From Megalobrama amblycephala (Eukaryota > Chordata > Actinopteri > Cypriniformes > Xenocyprididae): a stretch of 64,000 nt of DNA. This document shows positions 24,251-36,200 of the stretch, one piece after another. The position numbers were made by a program, and so were the translations under genes. How positions within the stretch are numbered: the first letter of the stretch is position 1; the number at the start of each line of letters is the position of its first letter. The notes under the pieces are model-generated. The model searched no databases. It was given only the letters and a program-made list of their open reading frames with translations, and was not told the DNA's origin. The DNA is taken from the NCBI RefSeq assembly GCF_018812025.1, contig NC_063054.1, positions 22,889,308 through 22,953,307 on the forward strand, read 5' to 3'.

Positions 24251-24774
24251 CACTCAAAAATCTTGGGTTAAAAACAACCCAAGTTGGGTTGAAAATGGAC
24301 ATTGGGTTGTTTTAACCCAGCATTTGGGTTAAATGTTGATTAAATATGCTGGGCAGTTTTATTTAAATCAACTATTGTTTAATTACTATATGGCTGGCTT
24401 AAAATGACCCCAAAATAGGTTGGAAATTAAAAATCAGACATGTAATTACTAGAGGCAACAATAATAATAATCAAAAGTTGAACATTTATTAATAAGCAAT
24501 TTAATAAATGTTTATTGTTTAATTATTATTCATTTAACTTACTAATAAATGTTCATTTCCAACATACTTTGGGTTCATTTTAAGCAAGAAATACAGTTTT
24601 TTTTTTTTTTAAATGGTTGAATTAAAAAAAAACTACCCAGCAGGTTGGGCAAACATTTAACCCAACCACTGGGTTAAAACAACTTATTTCGATGGGTTAA
24701 AACAACCCAATTGCTGGGTTTGTCCATTTTCAACTCTAACTTGGGTTGTTTTTAACCCAACATTTTTTAGAGTG
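24251..24774. mobile_element. Palindromic MITE (524 bp) with TA target duplication
   Basis: The ends are CACTCAAAAATCTTGGGTTA and CCCAACATTTTTTAGAGTG, with TA directly outside on both sides (24249-24250 and 24775-24776). Long inverted arms contain GGGTTAAAAACAACCCAAGT on the left and its near inverse on the right, and each arm is itself built of small GGGTT/AACCC palindromes. The family looks like one of the abundant cyprinid MITEs. TA duplication suggests a Tc1/mariner-type mobiliser, but no transposase is present. Confidence 0.85.
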
Positions 24775-24776
24775 TA

Positions 24777-25661
24777 CATAACTAAAAAAACAAGTTAAAA
24801 AAAACTGAGTCACAAGTTGGAAGAATATATATAACAAGATACACATTAGCTCTTTTATTACGTCTCCACACAAGTAGGAAAAAGTATACATGTGTGTGGT
24901 GCTGTGGACCCTATACAGAAGTGTCTGATACAATTGACTGGGTTTAAAATATCCTCATAACCTCTATTTCAAACTCATTGTGAGCTGAAACAGTTTCCTC
25001 AAAGCCTCTATGAATTATCCAGTCAGAATGTTCAATTAACGCCTGTCAGTTAGAACTGCCCGTTAATAAGCACCCGCCGTGATGGCCACCAGCATTATGT
25101 GACGCTTCCATTTTTGTTCCAATTTATATTTCTCTGCTGATGGCACATCTGAGGACTTTCAGGTGAAAAGCCTCAGAGAGTTCAGAAGGTGGTGACAATT
25201 ACAAGGAGACTAAAGCCCCCAACTTTTATGCATGGTGGGCATCTGGAACTCGAAAAATATTGATGGTAATTTGGAAAGCGTCTGCTCGTCTGCTCTGCAA
25301 GAGATGATGCATTTGATGGCAAAAGCAGGGAGAGGAGGTGAGGTGAAGGGGGGAGAACTTTGTCTGAAAACTTTGTTGCTGCCTCACAGGAATCTAAATA
25401 ATTGAGCGAGTTGGTATCCGCTCGTCTGACAGAGAGAAAGGATGAGTTTTAGAGCAAGACGGTGGTAGAGGGGGAGTTTAAATAAGAAACACAGAAGAAT
25501 GGAATGAACCCGAATATGTACAAGTGAGGCTTTTCATGTCTGCCTCTCTACCTGTTGAGTTTGACATCATTATTACAACAGTTCTGCAATAGAGCTGACA
25601 ATAATATACCATATTAAATTATTTTCCTAATAAACTTTACAATCTAAAAATGGCTGGGAAA
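24777..25661. other. Intronic sequence without a recognised gene; possible conserved block
   Basis: 24970-25400 is non-repetitive with evenly mixed composition and several TTAAT/ATTAA homeodomain-type cores. This is only a candidate for conserved non-coding sequence. Confidence 0.4.
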
Positions 25662-26002
25662 AGGGCTGGGAGATATATCGCATGCGATTGTCACACGCAT
25701 TTCGTCAGTAAAGCCGGTCCCCTGATTACCGCTAAATCGCCATCACCTGCTTTCAAATGGAGTGGCATTTAATAGACAGAGCCGTAGTTCACTGTCAAGC
25801 TACGCAATATCGCGTTCATTATCGAAGGCGATTCATCTGTGATAATGAACGTGATATTGCGTAGCTTGACAGTGAACTATGGCTCTATCTATTAAATGGC
25901 GCTCCATTTGAAAGCAGGTGATGGCGATTTAGCGGTAATCAGGGAACCGGCTTTACTGACGAAATGCGCGTGACAATCACATGCGATATATCTCCCAGCC
26001 CT
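25662..26002. mobile_element. Foldback (hairpin) MITE, about 340 bp, nearly perfect palindrome
   Basis: The left arm starts AGGGCTGGGAGATATATCGC and the right arm ends GCGATATATCTCCCAGCCCT. The two arms are inverse copies over about 155 bases each, with only scattered mismatches, meeting near 25835 around a spacer of about 25 bases (TTATCGAAGGCGATTCATCT region). The flanks GGCTGGGA (25652-25659) and AGCTGGGA (26003-26010) could be an imperfect 8-bp hAT duplication. No coding capacity. Confidence 0.88.
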
Positions 26003-26226
26003 AGCTGGGAAGAACTAATCCTTAAATATGTAATGTACCATAAAAATACACATTCTCTCTCTATGCATACAAAATAAGTCAATTATTTTAATACTTGTCT
26101 AAGTGGTACAGAAAAAAAAAATTATATATATATATATATATAAAACTTCATTTTTTAAATATTTTTTAAATTTCTTCTGACCCCAGAATGTAATATGGGG
26201 CATTTTCCCAGAAAATAATCAAATAT

Positions 26227-26229
<3 letters not shown>

Positions 26230-26295
<66 letters not shown>
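26230..26295 (+). repeat. (TA)n microsatellite
   Basis: This is a TA run of about 65 bases. A smaller one (about 20 bases) lies at 26122-26141. Confidence 0.96.
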
Positions 26296-26297
<2 letters not shown>

Positions 26298-28813
26298 AAT
26301 TTAATTACCATGAATTTTTTTAAGTTCATCTGGCAAATCAGTCAACTGTGCTTGATTCCACTTGCTGGACACTGAAAGTCCTGCCCTCTCTCAATCCAAC
26401 AGGTCCCTTCAAGGTGGTTGGCAAACTTCCTCTCCGTCCCCTCGCTCATGCTGGGAGACAAGTGTAGATCTCTCTTTCTTGTTCTCTGCGTCTGTCTCTC
26501 TCGCTTCCGTGACACAGCGGCCAGTTCAGAAGGACACACTGGAGCAGTGGCTGCTGGGAGTCTGCAGTCAGTCAAGCAGAGAAGATTCTGGGGGATTTGG
26601 GGGGCTTCGTTTGCCAGCAATAAAAGGCTTGCAACAGGATCCTCACTGAGATTAATGACCTAGATAGGCCACAGCAATGCCATTTAAATGGGAAAGTAAT
26701 TAAAGTGCACCTTCCATGAAAATTATTCATTGCTGACGGATTGGGTGACGGACGAATCGTGAGGCATTTCGCACAATGCCACAGGTTAAGTGCCCAGAGT
26801 AAGGCCGCCGAGGCCACTGTGAGCCAGACCACCAGCGATTTAACCACAGCTGTTGAATTGTAGCGACTGGTCCAGCTCTTATCAAATTACCACAGATGGA
26901 ATTACCAAAAGAGGGAAGACAGAAAGAGAGAGAGTGGCAAGGGAGAGAGAGAAAGGCCTCTCAGGTAACATAAAACGGCATACAAATGCTACAAAAGAGG
27001 CTTGAGGGATCCGCTTAACTAGAAAATTACACCACCTAGCACTGGCCGACTGGGAATCCCGGGAATCAATCAATCCATTCTGTTTAACGTCCCTGCCACA
27101 GATTAGGATTTTGCAGAGATCAATCAATGGCCTTATTGTTCCCCAAAGTGTGATTCTTCTCAGGGGTATTGAACGGGATCCATTTTGCAGTGATAACATG
27201 TCGAAAAAGTGGCCGTATTAATTACAGGAGAAATGCCGCAAGGATTGTCTTTCAGTCTGGGGCATGAGAATGCTTTCTCACACTTTATACTGCTTGGCGC
27301 AACACATTTTAGACATCGCTTGAAACATTTGCAGCGCATTAGGATTCTCTGAGCTCAGCTGCATTTGAAGTCACCATGAAATTTTATGGAATATTGCAGT
27401 GTTTATTATAAATTATTTATCTGTGCGCATCGTTTCTCGCAATTTCCATTTCATGCCACCTTAAAAACACGAGAGGGGACAAAACAGTTCCTGTTAATGT
27501 GACCAGACTGCCCTGAACATGAGAGAACATTTTCTGTTATTTACCTCAGTCTCGCAGCTCAAAACACAAAGGCTCTTGAGATCAAAGTACACCGCTCGTT
27601 CTGCAGTGCGCTACAGAGCGATTCTCCTCGAGAGATGAGAAGAAATAGCCCAAGTAGAATCTCATAGCGTTGGAAAAACTAGGCTATGTATGGAATCCAA
27701 AGAATACAATTTCTTATTTAAGCCATTAACTCTTGAAAGCGGAAGATAAGAGCAGTGTGGCAGAGTACAGGGTTAATGTGCTTCCCTATCAAACACTTAA
27801 ACAACTTTGCAACATCCTAGACAGAGTGGGCCGCAGTCAGAGGCAGCTATCAGCGGGCAACATGCACATCATGCTCCTCTGACATGTAACCTAAGCATTA
27901 AAAATCCATTTCCACAGCTTCTCGCCCTCCCTCGCTTTGATTCTGTTTACCGCGCATGCTGTTTGCATCTAAAATGCCTGTCTCACATCTGGTTGCTGAA
28001 TTCTACGGCATGGAAAGGGCTGTTCGGTGCCTGATTCCACACTGTTCTCATCAGAAGGACTCTCCTGAATAAATATTAATGGTTATTCTTTGAGCTATTT
28101 CCGCTCAAGAGCATTGGGAAGAACAATGGGTGTTGTTTAGACAGACACAGAGAGAGGTGGAGCGAGAGAGGAAAAGAGAGAGACGCATCCGAGGGCATCT
28201 CTACAGAGATGTCAAGTGACAATAGAATGCTGATTGAAATGCTCTTCACCAAACTTCCCATGCAGTCCTCTAGAAAGAGGGGAAAAAGAATTGCCATTAA
28301 ACAGAGAGAGAATTCACAATTGTCTGCAGGGGGGGGTGGCAAGGGGCGTTAGAGAAATGATGATGATGAACCTGCCGATACAGAAGCAGTCGCTATTTAA
28401 GCCCATTTCATGGAGAGCAGGGAAGTAATTAGGCTTTGGAGGAACAATGAGTACTTTGAGTAGCCCCACTTTCATACGGACACATCCCTTCTTATGCTTT
28501 CTTTTTGTCGCTTATTGTGTCACTCAGCAGTGGAAGGATAATTAAAGAGAGGATTCCTGAATTCCTCATCAGATGTGTAGCCGTCTGGATTTGGGCTCTG
28601 CACCTTTGCTTTCTGCTCTCCTTACAGTTTCTACTCCTACGCTTGCTGCCTGAAGCGCCGACTTATTCTCATGCAGATGGAGACCAGCGACGAGAGTGGC
28701 TCATTCCCCCTCACCCAAAAAATGAAAGTGCTGTCATCATTTGCTCACCCTGATGCTGATACAAACTCATATGACTTTCTCGAAAACAGTTAGATGTTTT
28801 TAAAGTCAACATG
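26296..28813. other. Intronic sequence without a recognised gene; candidate conserved segments
   Basis: 26630-27470 is non-repetitive, with CCATTTAAATGG, AGTAATTAAAG and AAATTATTCATTG, which are AT-core motifs often seen in homeodomain-bound enhancers. Overlapping 80-105 codon frames on both strands here have no recognisable domain. 28130-28190 is GA-rich. Confidence 0.45.
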
Positions 28814-28856
28814 CATAATATAATATAATATAATATAATATAATATAATATAATAT
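28814..28856 (+). repeat. (ATAAT)n pentanucleotide microsatellite
   Basis: About eight to nine TAATA units in tandem. Confidence 0.93.
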
Positions 28857-28949
28857 ATTTTTTGCATTATTTTACATTACTGTAAAAAAACGCAATTATT
28901 AACACAATTAAAAACAGCAAAATATTGCAATATAAAAATAACTTTTCTA

Positions 28950-29330
28950 TTTGAATATATTTTAAAATGTAATTTATTCCAGGGATGAAAAATCTGTATT
29001 TTCAGCAACCATTACTTCAGTATTCAGAAATCATTCTAATATGTTGATCTGGTGCTCAAGAAACATTTATTATTATCAATGTTGAAAACAGTTTAATATT
29101 TTTTGAAAACTGCTTAATATTTTTGTGGAAACTGATACGTTTTTTCACAATTCTTTGTTGAATAGAAAGTTCAAAATAAGCGCATTTATATGAAATAGAA
29201 ATGTTTTGTAATAATAAAAAAGTCTTTTGTCACTTCTGATCAATTTAATGTGTCCTTGCTGAATAAAAAAAATATATTAAATTCTTAAAAAAAATTGTAC
29301 TGACCTCAAACTTTTGAATGCTAGTGTAAT
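28950..29330. repeat. Dispersed cyprinid-type repeat, copy 1
   Basis: It contains TTGAATATATTTTAAAATGT, TTCAGAAATCATTCTAATAT, GCTCAAGAAACATTTATTAT and ACTTCTGATCAATTTAATGT, and closes with TGACCTCAAACTTTTGAATG. The same ordered landmarks occur at about 37436-37895. From memory this is a very common interspersed family in zebrafish and carps. Class not assigned. Confidence 0.75.
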
Positions 29331-30854
29331 ATAATGTATTTTTATTATATTCATTAACAAAAATAAGAAGTAATTTCAGAGGTGGGGAGGCTGATTATAT
29401 TTTGACGGTTTTGATTTCAGAGTAATATGCACTGATGAATCTTAAAACAAAGACATTTATTTCAATTTAGGCTATATTAGATTCATTTTAATTCTTGCTC
29501 CTCACCCCAAATGCTCCTCTCTTTCCCTTTCTCTCTTCTTTATACTCTTACAGGTATCCCCGCAAGGTTAACAAGTCTTGGGCAGAGCTTAAAAAATGCC
29601 ATTTTTTTCTACTCTAAAGGCCTTGATAAAGTCATCAGTGTTAACGAGTGTCCTGCTCTGTCAGACTGGCCGGCAGCTTATTGTTTCAGGAAGCTCCATT
29701 CTCACCCATTATGAGGTAGTCATCCATTGCTGTGGTAACCCAGGGGTAAAATTGCGCCTGTAAGGCTCCGGTGAGCAGAGAATTGAGCATGCTCAGATAG
29801 GGTTAAATTTTTTCCATCTCGGCTCTAAACAAGAGTCTGATTGTCCAGGGGTCCTATCGGTTTGCCATCACAGAGAGCCTGTTGTATTCAAATGGAGCCT
29901 GAGCTTAGTTATTAAAGGTGAATCATTAAATCTATTAGTAATTGAGTGTGCAACCATTTCATTTGAATTCAAATGTAGATATTTCCAAAGCTATAATCAA
30001 GGATGTGCAGTCCTGTATAATTAGGCACGTTTTAGATCCACCTGACCACAATTAGATGCATTTCTTAGAGGTACTTTATAGAAGATGAGCTCTTGTGCTC
30101 AAAAACAGCTGGACAGAGCACAAAACAAAATATTTTAAATAATTTTAAAATATAATTTTAAAAAAAGGGAGAAAATCTAGTCAACCTCTAAATGACTAAC
30201 CTGACTAGTTGAATTGACGATACAGACCCTATTCCTAGCTAGAATCTATTCATACTCAGATGGGAATATTTTATTCTGTTCTCAATTTTTCAGTCTCCAT
30301 GGCCTACTCTGTAGTTTGAAAGACATGAAAAATGAAACCGTTAATACTGCCACTACAGAAAACAGGGCTTTACTAATATATTTTCTCAATCTGACAATAA
30401 CTAATGACTAAATATTGCCCAGGGTGGCTGGTGTAATTGTCTGTTGTCAGTATGCCAGACATAATTACGCACGGCTCTCACTTTGAGACAAGGGTCTTTT
30501 CCCTCTCTCTCTGTCCCTTATCTCTCGTTCTCTCTCTCGCTCGCTCCTAACCTACCAAGGTGTCCGTGTGTCCTTGTGGCTCCTAGCTCCAGCGAGTGTC
30601 TCTGTCACGATCCCTGTCATGAAACATACATCATCCCCTCTCCCCTTCCTCCTCGGCTCCGTTCCTCCCTCATTTTACTGCCTGCTGGTCATTATCGCCT
30701 CTCCCTCTGTGTCTCTTTCCTCATCTCTCTGTGAACACGTGCATGCGTGAGCTGCTCGTATTATCCTGTCACTGACCTTGTTTTTTTTTGCAAAGCATAA
30801 AAACAACAAAAATGCAAATGAGAACTTGAGTTTTGAATGCAGGTGGGGAAACAC
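29331..30854. other. Intronic sequence without a recognised gene; candidate conserved segment
   Basis: 29700-30080 is non-repetitive and carries several TAAT/ATTA cores (for example CTATTAGTAATTGAG) and an E-box-like CACCTG. 30480-30740 is CT-rich. No coding evidence. Confidence 0.4.
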
Positions 30855-31350
30855 TTGGGATGTACAAAACTACACGCTGTCTGAATCAACGAGTCTGTGA
30901 GTTGCCTGAATGACTAGTTGACTAATTGGGCTAGATTAAAAAGAACTTTTTTGCATTTCTTAGACAGTGTTTACATAAAACGCATTCTTGCATTTAAAAA
31001 CAGCTAAACTAAGTGAAACAGAACGGAAGAGGAAGCAGGAGTCTTGAGACGAAATGAAAATGTCTGTCTCAAAGACCTTAGCTGTGGTACTTTACTTAGT
31101 ATGGTGTCTAAATAAATAAAAATAAAAAATAAAATTAAGAGAAAAAAAAAAATAGACAACATATGTCTAGATAAAAATAGTACATATTATGTAGATAAAA
31201 CATCTAGATAAACTATAGTCAACATGTAATATAAATAATTTTGAAAAAAATATTTATATATGTCTAGATAAATTCTATTAATATATTATTATATATTATA
31301 ATGATATATTATCGAGATATTTATTTAGATTTATTTTTCGATAATATATT

Positions 31351-31395
<45 letters not shown>

Positions 31396-31992
31396 TAATA
31401 TATTAAAATAAATATTATATATTAAAATAAATATTAAATACAAATATTATTAGAATATATTATTTTATTAATATAATATTGTATATTATCAACTAATCAA
31501 CATTCATGCCTAGATAAAAATATTTTCTAGATACAATAAATAAGTAAATACAAAATTATTTTAATATATTATAATTATATATTATCGACATAAGTGAAAT
31601 CTAAATAAACTAGATTATTTATTTCGATAATATATAATATTTTATAATATATATCTCAACATAATCTACATTCATGCCTAGATAACAATATTTTCTAGAT
31701 ACAATAAATAAATAAATACAAATCTGGATAAAATGAGCAGCATATTTCTAGAAAAATTATTATATATTAGCAAGAGAGGAAAACTAGATAAACTAGATTT
31801 TTTATTAAGATGATATAATTTTATAGACATGTACATTATCAAGATTGAAAAAATCTAGATAAACTAATCAACATTAAAGATAGATAAAAACTAGATACAA
31901 AATATTAGATATTATTATTATTTTTTTTAATTAGCTTCAATAAGAGACTAGTCAGTTATTGGATTACTAGTCAACCATTGTGACCATCCCTA
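30855..31992. mobile_element. hAT-like element with AT-rich CTAGATAAA-repeat interior
   Basis: The ends are TTGGGATGTACAAAACTACA and CAACCATTGTGACCATCCCTA, a weak inverted pair sharing the GGGATG/CATCCC core. ACTAGTTGACTAAT and ATTACTAGTCAACC form a matching subterminal pair. The flanks GGAAACAC (30847-30854) and GGTAACAC (31993-32000) look like an 8-bp duplication with one substitution. The interior 31160-31920 is dominated by degenerate TCTAGATAAA units and ATATTATA palindromes, including a (TA)n at 31359-31390. No transposase. Confidence 0.7.
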
Positions 31993-32000
31993 GGTAACAC

Positions 32001-32939
32001 ATCCGATACAGTGGGATCTCTTTTCCAAACAACAAACACTCAGATACTGAATGTGTTTTTGTGTGTGTGCACGTACAACAACACTGCAATCTATGTGCTA
32101 GTTGCTGAAGCATGGTGCTAAGCTATCACTGTCTACTAACCTCTTGTTAATGACCAGAACCAGTATGCATTTGAACGCAAATTGTATTTCATGGATGCTT
32201 GGGCATGAAAGAGAAATCTTGTTTTGCAGATCCATAAAAAATAGTTAATTAAAAAACATGCATTTCTCTAGCATGTGTAGTCTCAGAAACAGCTCTTAAA
32301 TTATGGCCAACTCTCTCGAGAGAGTGTGAGAGAGAGACAGAGGCACAGCCAAAGACAGGCAACCACTCGTCGAGCTAATAATGTTTGCGGCCATGACTTC
32401 AGCACCAATGTAAGCATTTGCCACCCATTTAATTTCAGGGGATAAAGTGAAAGCTCATATCATTTATCAGGAATTCAACAAAGACTCTTGTGGAAATGTC
32501 AACCATGGCGACTGTAAGTGATATTTAAAGGTGGCGGTTCTCCTGGCAGACAATAAAAACCAAAGGGGAAATGAGAGAGGTATTCTTGTGCCTGACTTCT
32601 ATTATTTATCATCTGTTGCTGTTCACCGCTGTATCGCCACCACAAAACCACAAATTATGAATTGCCGGAAAATGGTTGACAAATAATTTGATAAATTATC
32701 CCAACGGTGGTAAGTACAGTAACGTGAATGTGCATGTTAGAAACAGGCTTGAGATGAGAGTCCACCCGAGCAACACAAAAAAGCACTGGAACGTGTAGCC
32801 TAAAATAAACGTCAGAACGATGCCAAAAACCAAACATGCTGCAAATATACATGAAGTATTTAAAATGCAGATTTGGTTGTATACTTCTAGTACCTGCTAG
32901 ATCTGCGATCAAATAGCCACTGAAGTCCAAACCTCTTAC
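32001..32939. other. Intron 5 just downstream of exon 5
   Basis: No repeat was noticed. The minus-strand frame reading from exon 5 stops at about 32887. An ATTAAA on the minus strand (TTTAAT at 32428-32433) is the nearest polyadenylation-like hexamer that I see downstream. It is unsupported by other signals. Confidence 0.4.
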
Positions 32940-33275
32940 CTGCTTGGCTTGTTGCGATGCTGACGGCTGCAAACAGTCGCTGGGTACGGCTGAGGTCGGA
33001 CACGCCATTCACGGCCTCAACCTCAAAGGTGTAGTTCGCGTGAGCCAACAGGTCGGTGATGGTGACATAGGTGTCCGTTAATCCACTCTGCTGTGGCGAG
33101 TAGCCAACGTTGCTCCCGCAAGGAAAGCACTCTTCTGGCTCCCAGGTGCAGCGACGGCATATAATCCGGTACGTCACGTCGTTACGGCCGCCCGTGTCGG
33201 CCGGCGGGGTCCACTCCAGGCTGACGGTGGTGTGGTTGATGTTGTAAAGCAGGTTCTGAGGAGCTGATGGTGGCC
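32940..33275 (-). CDS. epha7: epha7 exon 5: fibronectin type III domain 1 (336 bp)
   Basis: The acceptor is TACTACAG|GG at 33276-33277. The donor is GCAG|GTAAGAGG at 32938-32939. The exon completes the split Arg codon and encodes 111 further codons, leaving one base for exon 6. Landmarks are [19 protein letters not shown] at the start, [13 protein letters not shown], the four-Cys insert [17 protein letters not shown] that is typical of the first FN3 of Eph receptors, then [27 protein letters not shown] and AAVSI. Two N-glycosylation sequons (NHT, NYT) are visible. The exon is clearly more GC-rich than the introns around it. Reading past the donor adds 16 more residues (GKRFGLQW...SSRY) before a stop at about 32887 (see findings). 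Confidence 0.97.
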
Positions 33276-36200
33276 CTGTAGTAAGAGAAGATTCTTAGAT
33301 TAACATAAGACTCTAGATTTTTCTTTTCTCAAGAAAAAAAACACCACAGAAACACGAGAAATCCGGGCCCTTGGCAAATCCTGACATGCAATTATACTGT
33401 AACCTAGATACATAGAGATGTTATGCTCAAGAATTCTGGGGAGTTGAACTTGAGTGCTGCCAAGGTCGATGTAGACCAGGGATATGATGGCAAAACAATA
33501 AAATAGTGAACAACGGGATGTGGTTTTGAGGTAGAAAACCTTAAAAGATAAGACAGTCTTCCTCCTACTTGGTACTTGGTATCTTTGCAGTAGCATTTCA
33601 TTACTGAGCCAGGCAGTTATGAATTTCCTGTGAAAAGAAAAGAGGCGATACAATTGGCAAAACCCTTTTTTTTTTTGACTGCAAGGGTGACAAGAAGTCT
33701 AAGCCATGGAAGACAGGGAGTCTGAGTCACTTCCAGAATTTAAGAGTCAGATCATGAGCGAGTTATCGCCCCGACAATAGCAACAGTGCAGATTCCGCTC
33801 AGCCTACAATAACCAGCTCACAGACGGATGACCACAGTGGAAAACAACCCATCATCCCCTAATCCCCGCCAGTGCCAAGGAATCTGGCGTGTCTCATAAA
33901 GCAATGACTTATATTTTGCTACTTTTATCCAACCACCAAGCCCTTGCTTTTATCACCCTAATGTTTTTATAACGGCACCACTGCCTGTTCAATATCTCTT
34001 TTATTAGAACTTGTCTTTGTGGTGGTCTTGCATCATGGGTTTGTCGTTTTGAAAAGGTTAGATTTTTGTACCTCAAAATGAAACAGTGACCCGTATGTGT
34101 CCACTGGTGTGGAGCTAAATGGGCGTTTTCAATCCGTTCTCTTGTGGAGCAGTACGATAGGCTCATGGAAGGGATTGTGGGATTGGGATTGCGGCTCACC
34201 TTATTGAAAACGCATTTTTTAGGAGTTTCCCTTTCGATCGCTAAATGTATGGGAGGAGAGTATTTAAATGAATCACGCAAGGTGATTTACTAAGATTACT
34301 AACAGCTTGCACCAGCACAAACCCTCTTTTGGCGTTAAAAAAACTACTGTCAGGATTTATTAAAGACACACAGTTAGAAATTAGCGCTGAAAAAGTGTGG
34401 ACACAGTTATTTTTGCGGCTCACCTTATTGAATACGCATTTGTAGGAGTTTCCCTTTCGGTCGCTAAATGTATGGGAGGACAGTATTTAATTGAATCATG
34501 CAAGGTGATTTACTAAGATTACTAACAGCTTGCACCAGCACAAACCCTCTTTTGGCATTAAAAAACTACTGTCAGGATTTACTAAAGACACACAATTAGA
34601 AATTAGCGCTGAAAAAGTGTGGACACAGTTATTTTTGCGGCTCATTGAATACGCATTTGTAGGAGTTTCTCTTTCGGTCGCTAAATGTATGGGAGGAGAG
34701 TATTTAAATGAATCACGCAAGGTGATTTACTAAGACTTGCGCTTGTCAGTTCACTGGTTTTGCGGCATTATTTACCACCCAAAAAAGCACTTCTTAAACC
34801 AGACGCTAACTGGTAGATTGCGTTGGTCATTATGGAAATGATCCGGTTGCATCTATGTTGTTTAATGTTAGTAGATCACGCACAGAGCTTTCCACTCCCA
34901 TCAGCACTTTTTTGGAATTGAGCAATTCCAAACCAACCATTTAGTAAATCTGGCCCTAAATATCAGGATTTTTATTTTATCGCTATTGGACAATATTGTA
35001 GTGAGGTAGTGACATATTATGCATTCCTTGTACATTTAATGAAATAAAGTTCGCATTTTCACATGAGTGACATCTTTTCGCTTTGTAGCTACAAAACACT
35101 GTCAGTGTGAACGCCCCCTTGAGTCGTGTGTCACCAGTGCCGCCCGTCTACGAATCTGGGGACATTTAGTAACAAAACACTTGTTGCATATGTATGAGGG
35201 GAAAGAGCAGGCATTAGAATTGTGCGAATGGTTAATATGACACTTAAATTTTGCTCCTCATTAAAGCTAATGGCACACGCATCCATCCATATTCATCAAA
35301 GTAGGAGGGGAACGAGTGAACGGAGGAGATGAAAGGGCCACCTGTGGAAGGTGAAGAGATGTGGTCTGTCTCTCCATCTCTATCTTCTCAATATCTATCT
35401 CTCAAGCTCGAAGCACAACTTCACCTACTGATGCTAATGATGTCCCTCCTACTCTATTCCCCACGGGGAGATCCGCTCGCACACACACTCACTCACTCAC
35501 TCTCATCCTCCTGGGGCTTTATAGGATTTCATTTCTATGGTTACCTGTAAGAATAATAATAATACCACTAATGGCTCCATTTGGCAGGGCCTTCTCATTC
35601 TGCTCTGGAGTGGCAGAGATCAAGGGATTGTTTATCTTTAAATGGACAGCTGAGACAAGAAGGGACTCAAGTCAAGCTGTCATTGAGCATATCTATTCAA
35701 ACAACAAAGTAGCAATGAATCACTATTCAAGACTCATCATGGAGAGGACCTACTGATTTAATTCTCGGAAAATGTTAAATAAAAGCACGTATCCAATAGC
35801 AATCCATGATGTTGTTCTAATTTTATGATTTGAGGCTTTGTACAAAACGGTCAATCACTTAACGGACAGCATTTCTGTAAGAAGGTATGATACCTCTGAG
35901 GGAAGACAGTTTCAAGTGAGTTTTAGACATATCCAAGAAAATATTTAGAGAATGTAATAGACATTTCTCTACTGCAAATCCATATGACGAATCCATAAAT
36001 GTTAATGTAATGTAATTATAGAAATTATAAATGGGATCATAATTTGAATAAAAAGGAAAATTTGACATTTTCTTCAAATTTCCTTTTTTTTTTTGAGTGC
36101 ACTGAAAACAGCTAAAGCAAGACTTTCCTGTCAAGCATGCATCTGGCGTCTGGAGAGTCATGTTAATGCACTGTTGTGAGCGTCATCGTCTGCTGGTTAA

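Noticed and set aside
32655..33008. 117-codon minus frame overlapping exon 5
   Set aside because: It is in a different frame from the Eph FN3 coding sequence and mostly intronic.
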